Positions 60,652-64,000 of a stretch of 64,000 nucleotides of DNA are shown piece by piece. The notes under the pieces were generated by a model that had not been told where the DNA came from, made no database searches, and was given only the letters and a program-made list of their open reading frames with translations. Both the position numbers and the translations under genes were made by a program. Every line of letters begins with the position of its first letter. Position 1 is the stretch's first letter. The DNA is from Antitrichia curtipendula (taxonomy: Eukaryota; Streptophyta; Bryopsida; Hypnales; Leucodontaceae): contig OX579635.1 in NCBI GenBank assembly GCA_951230915.1, forward strand, positions 35,898,001 through 35,962,000, given 5' to 3'.

Positions 60652-61902
60652 ATGGGTGGATTATACTCATGTTTGAATAGTGGATTTATCCCTGCTTCTT
60701 CACAACCATTATCTAGATATGGTCACACCATTATAGAGTCCTTGGGGGGTTCAAATTCCATGCAAACCACTGAAGAGCAAATTGAACATTCTAAGAGTCA
60801 TTGGAGCCAAGTTTCCAAGTTCGAACTTGATGGGGATGAAGTGGCAGAAGTGAGCAACATGGAAGTCTTCCAGACTTTGAGGTTGCATCCTAGATGGGGG
60901 ACTTTCTTTGAGACCTTTGGTGAAGATGGGATTGGTGAGTTGGTGATGGGTCAGAAGTTTGCTGAAGGTGGGCAAGCTGAGGTGTATGATGTAGAGATTC
61001 GTTGGAATGATCTACGGATGAATGAGAATGATTTAAGACGTGGAGAAAAGTGGGTTTTGAAGGTGTTCAAGAAAGGGACTTCCTTGCAACAATTGCAATT
61101 ACAATGGCCGCTTGGAATGTTGCAAGATTATGCAGATAGAAATGAATGGGCAAGTCGTGGTAATCCTCCCAGAGCGAGATCTAAGAGTGAGGTGTTCCGA
61201 GGAATATTGTTAGGTGATGGCCGGTTTGCCTTCTTAATGGTGAAAGAAGATGAAGATTTGCGACATCGGATTGATTGTCTCATGCTGAGAACAAGAAAGA
61301 ATCATTGTCCATTTTCAAAAAACGATGTTGAAGCTCTTATGTATGTGGTGGCCATGGGAATGGAGTGGTTGCATAGCGTTGGCATTATTCATCGGGACCT
61401 CAAAGCATCCAACGTGCTTTGCACAAAAGTGGAGCATGGTTGGGTGAGTGTTGTGGCGGATTTTGAATGCTCCATTGGAGTCGTTGGAACAGGATTCTTC
61501 AGGGCTCCTGAAATTTTGCAAGCATGTAAGGATTATAGTATTAGCGATAAGCCTGAATTGTTTACAAAAGAAGCTGATGTCTATAGTTATGGGATGTTGT
61601 GTTACGAGATCTTAACAGGGAGTCTTCCATTTGAAGACTATAGGCAAAATGACTTTGATCATGTGTTGGTAGGAGAAAGGCCCAAGTTACCAGAGTATAT
61701 TGATGGATGGATGCAAGAATTGCTAAGAATGTGTTGGCAAGCAAATCCTTCTGATAGACCATCTTTTGGAGTAATATTGGGGATTCTTTTAGCTAATTCG
61801 AAAGAATGTAGAAAATGCCATTTTTTTAGACAACAATGTGCAACTGAAAGAGCGATGGGATTAAGTGTACCAGAGGTTACAAGGGTTGTATTAGGAAAGT
61901 GA
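60652..61902 (+). CDS. TKL-type protein kinase with DFE in place of DFG
   Basis: An uninterrupted 416-residue frame in one exon. Kinase parts, with residue numbers from ATG 60652: glycine-loop variant AEGGQAEV (104-111), ATP-binding Lys137 in KWVLKVF, catalytic loop HRDLKASN (247-254, Asp249), magnesium site DFE at 270-272 instead of DFG, RAPE at 284-287, DVYSYG in subdomain IX, and CWQANPSDRPSF near the end. HRD, Lys and the DFG Asp are kept, so activity is possible. The C-terminus has a Cys cluster (CRKCHFFRQQC). I chose ATG 60652 because the protein then begins MGGLYSC, which fits N-myristoylation at Gly2 with a nearby Cys for palmitoylation and would put the kinase on a membrane. An in-frame stop lies upstream at 60589. 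However, spliced upstream exons could replace this start. The substrate is unknown. Group assignment (TKL, plant type) comes from motif style. Confidence 0.85.
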   Translation: MGGLYSCLNSGFIPASSQPLSRYGHTIIESLGGSNSMQTTEEQIEHSKSHWSQVSKFELDGDEVAEVSNMEVFQTLRLHPRWGTFFETFGEDGIGELVMGQKFAEGGQAEVYDVEIRWNDLRMNENDLRRGEKWVLKVFKKGTSLQQLQLQWPLGMLQDYADRNEWASRGNPPRARSKSEVFRGILLGDGRFAFLMVKEDEDLRHRIDCLMLRTRKNHCPFSKNDVEALMYVVAMGMEWLHSVGIIHRDLKASNVLCTKVEHGWVSVVADFECSIGVVGTGFFRAPEILQACKDYSISDKPELFTKEADVYSYGMLCYEILTGSLPFEDYRQNDFDHVLVGERPKLPEYIDGWMQELLRMCWQANPSDRPSFGVILGILLANSKECRKCHFFRQQCATERAMGLSVPEVTRVVLGK

Positions 61903-64000
61903 TTTCAAAAAGTTTCAATTGAAGAGAAGATCATCTTGTGGATCTTTTAACGGGTCAGTTTACTAGTCAACTATGTTGATGTTTCTACCAATAGTAGTTT
62001 TTATTCCTTTTTGTTTAGTTTTTGAAGCCATGGCTTTATGTAATTATAGTTGTTTTCATTAGAATTGTGTTTCCATTTTTATTCTTGTCTACGATGTTAA
62101 ATTTTTTTTATTACATTACAATTACAATTATAAAATATGTAAATATTTTTGGCTAAGGTATTGTGGGGAGTTAGCTCCATTCACTATAAGAACTAAGCAA
62201 TTATATGATAGAAATTTCTTTATTATGTTGGGAACCAACTTTAGTATGTCAAAGTAGATAGAAATTGGTTTTGAAGAAAGTTTCTTAAACTCCATTTCAA
62301 TGCATGACATTGTACATTTTGTAATATTTTTTGACTTTCCTACATATAATAAATGAATGGCAAAAATCCATTAATCATCATATAGTATAATGTATGATTT
62401 TTTTATTAATTTTAATTTAAGCCATTATAATGATTGTTTTGATTGACTTCAAATAATGAAATGTAGCTCATCAAGTCTAGTTTAATCCCTAAATGCCTAA
62501 GGCAACAAATTATGGTGTCAACAATAGTTTGAAGTTAATAAGATTCAACTAAGTTTTTATTTTTAGTATTTTATATTTTTGACAAAAAAAATTTGAAGTC
62601 TAGTTTTAGCATCAAAAATTTGATTTTGAAAATGAATGATTATAATTTTTCTATTCAAGATTTTGTACAAGGGTGTTCACTGCAATCTTGACTTTTTATA
62701 GTGTTGAGGGCTCTTGGAAATGAGACTCAAATACACTAGATCTTGGAGAAAAAATCACATTAAAAATTTATTTAAAAAAATTGTAAAGTAGATTTTGTGA
62801 AGCCATAAATTGATTGGGATTATGCATGTTAGTCCATTCAAATTCATATTCTTTTGGTGACCAATTTTTTAGATTTGACATGCAAAAAGAGAGCTAAAAG
62901 AATTTTATAGTTTTAACACGTTCATGGTCAAATATTATAATCTTTGAATCCTTAAACAATATTGATGTGTTTTCTTTTCCCATATGATGTCTAACATGCC
63001 TAGTTTGAATTTGTATAATTAAAATTCAAAAAAATTGATAGAACTTATCAAAATGTTGTCTTTTTGTTCAGTTTAGAACAAATTCTAAGAAGCTCAAAAC
63101 AAGCATTGGGCATTTAAGGATTAAACTTCAATTTGAAAATGTGAAAATTCCTAAATTTCAATATTTTGTTGTCATTGGAACTTTGAACCTATTACCATGT
63201 AGTGTTGGTTTTCTAATTTGATAATGACACAATAAATCATTTGCACCACGGGATTTTATACTATAGTATGTATTTTTGAAGAATTTTTCAACTTGTCAAA
63301 CTTATTTTGTATTTTATTTTAATTTTTATTCAATTTTTATTCAAAACTTCATAGTAATTGCGAAATTTTGCAAAAAAATCTTAAAATATAATATTCAATA
63401 ACATGAAGGTGCTAAAAATAAAGTGGTTCCTATTTTTGTAGGTTAGAATATGTACATGTTTAATGCGATTAAATTATGTATAACAGTGCCTTCTTGTCTC
63501 TAAAAAAAATACAAAATATAAATGAAATGAAGATGTAAAAAAACTCAAACTTACAAGTACAAGTCTTTGATAATGTTGCTAAGACTATATAATTATTGCT
63601 ATTTAATCAATGAAGTTTGCATCATTTACTTTTCTAATCTTGATGATTTTTCAATTCATAATTTATTTTTTTGGTATGTCACAAACCAAATATATGTAAC
63701 TTGCTCACCTTCTTAGAATAAAACAAGATGTGTGGGCCCTAAAGAATCACTTACAAAATTATATATTGAAGAAAATTGGACTTCTATTTTAAGATTATTA
63801 TTTTTTATTTAATAATATTTATCTCTAAAATATTGAAAAAAACTATGTAGGTGCAATAATGTAGACTATCTTTAGACTATTTGTAATGAATGCTTAATGT
63901 CTAAATCTTTTAGAATGATGTGGAACCTTTGCAACGTCTTTTTGTAGCTAGATAGAGGTTGAAGTATTGTCCAGCATAGGTTTAGTCGTAGAATCCTTCA
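61903..64000. other. AT-rich right end, no gene recognised
   Basis: The kinase 3' untranslated region lies at the start, with an AATAAA near 62346-62351 as a possible polyadenylation signal. Beyond it the DNA is AT-rich with no convincing open frame, RNA gene or repeat up to the window edge. Confidence 0.4.

Overview
The window looks like nuclear DNA of a land plant, most likely one with motile sperm such as a bryophyte. This rests on four things. There is a plant UPL1/UPL2-type HECT ubiquitin ligase with 22 GT-AG introns. There is a TKL-type plant kinase. Two exons on the minus strand resemble the N-terminus of an axonemal dynein heavy chain. The intergenic DNA is AT-rich and full of transposon remnants. 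The species cannot be fixed from the sequence alone. Most open frames in the first 35 kb are chance.

Layout. 1-9.6 kb: AT-rich DNA with the two possible dynein exons (3.3-4.3 kb, minus) and a cluster of diverged repeats (5.6-9.3 kb). 9.6-13.4 kb: a short CACTA-type MITE, then the left arm of a long inverted repeat (10.17-12.92 kb) carrying a CACTA-like insertion. 13.42-18.93 kb: a complete but decayed PIF/Harbinger transposon, bounded by TIRs and a TAA target duplication, with a transposase on the plus strand and a Myb/SANT-like protein on the minus strand. 19.3-26.8 kb: a run of small inverted-repeat elements, including an 876-bp fold-back. 27.16-29.47 kb: the second arm of the long inverted repeat, without the CACTA insertion. 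30-34.9 kb: diverged tandem repeats and a 20-bp minisatellite.

35-53.3 kb is the main gene. All 23 coding exons of the HECT ligase can be placed by splice sites and phase. They give one intact frame of 3,918 codons including the stop, with DUF908, DUF913, UBA, UIM, acidic, DUF4414 and HECT regions. The catalytic cysteine codon is split by the last intron.

54.57-55.08 kb holds an intronless, frameshifted eIF1A-like retrocopy with two internal 51-bp duplications. 60.65-61.90 kb holds a kinase with a DFE in place of DFG and a possible acylated N-terminus; exon-like fragments lie upstream. The rest of the right end is AT-rich with nothing recognisable.

The intact genes are unrelated in function (protein degradation and signalling) and show no operon-like organisation. 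No tRNA, rRNA, CRISPR array or LTR-retrotransposon polyprotein was seen. No clearly new biological system was found; the most informative parts are the transposon structures, the eIF1A copy and the kinase.
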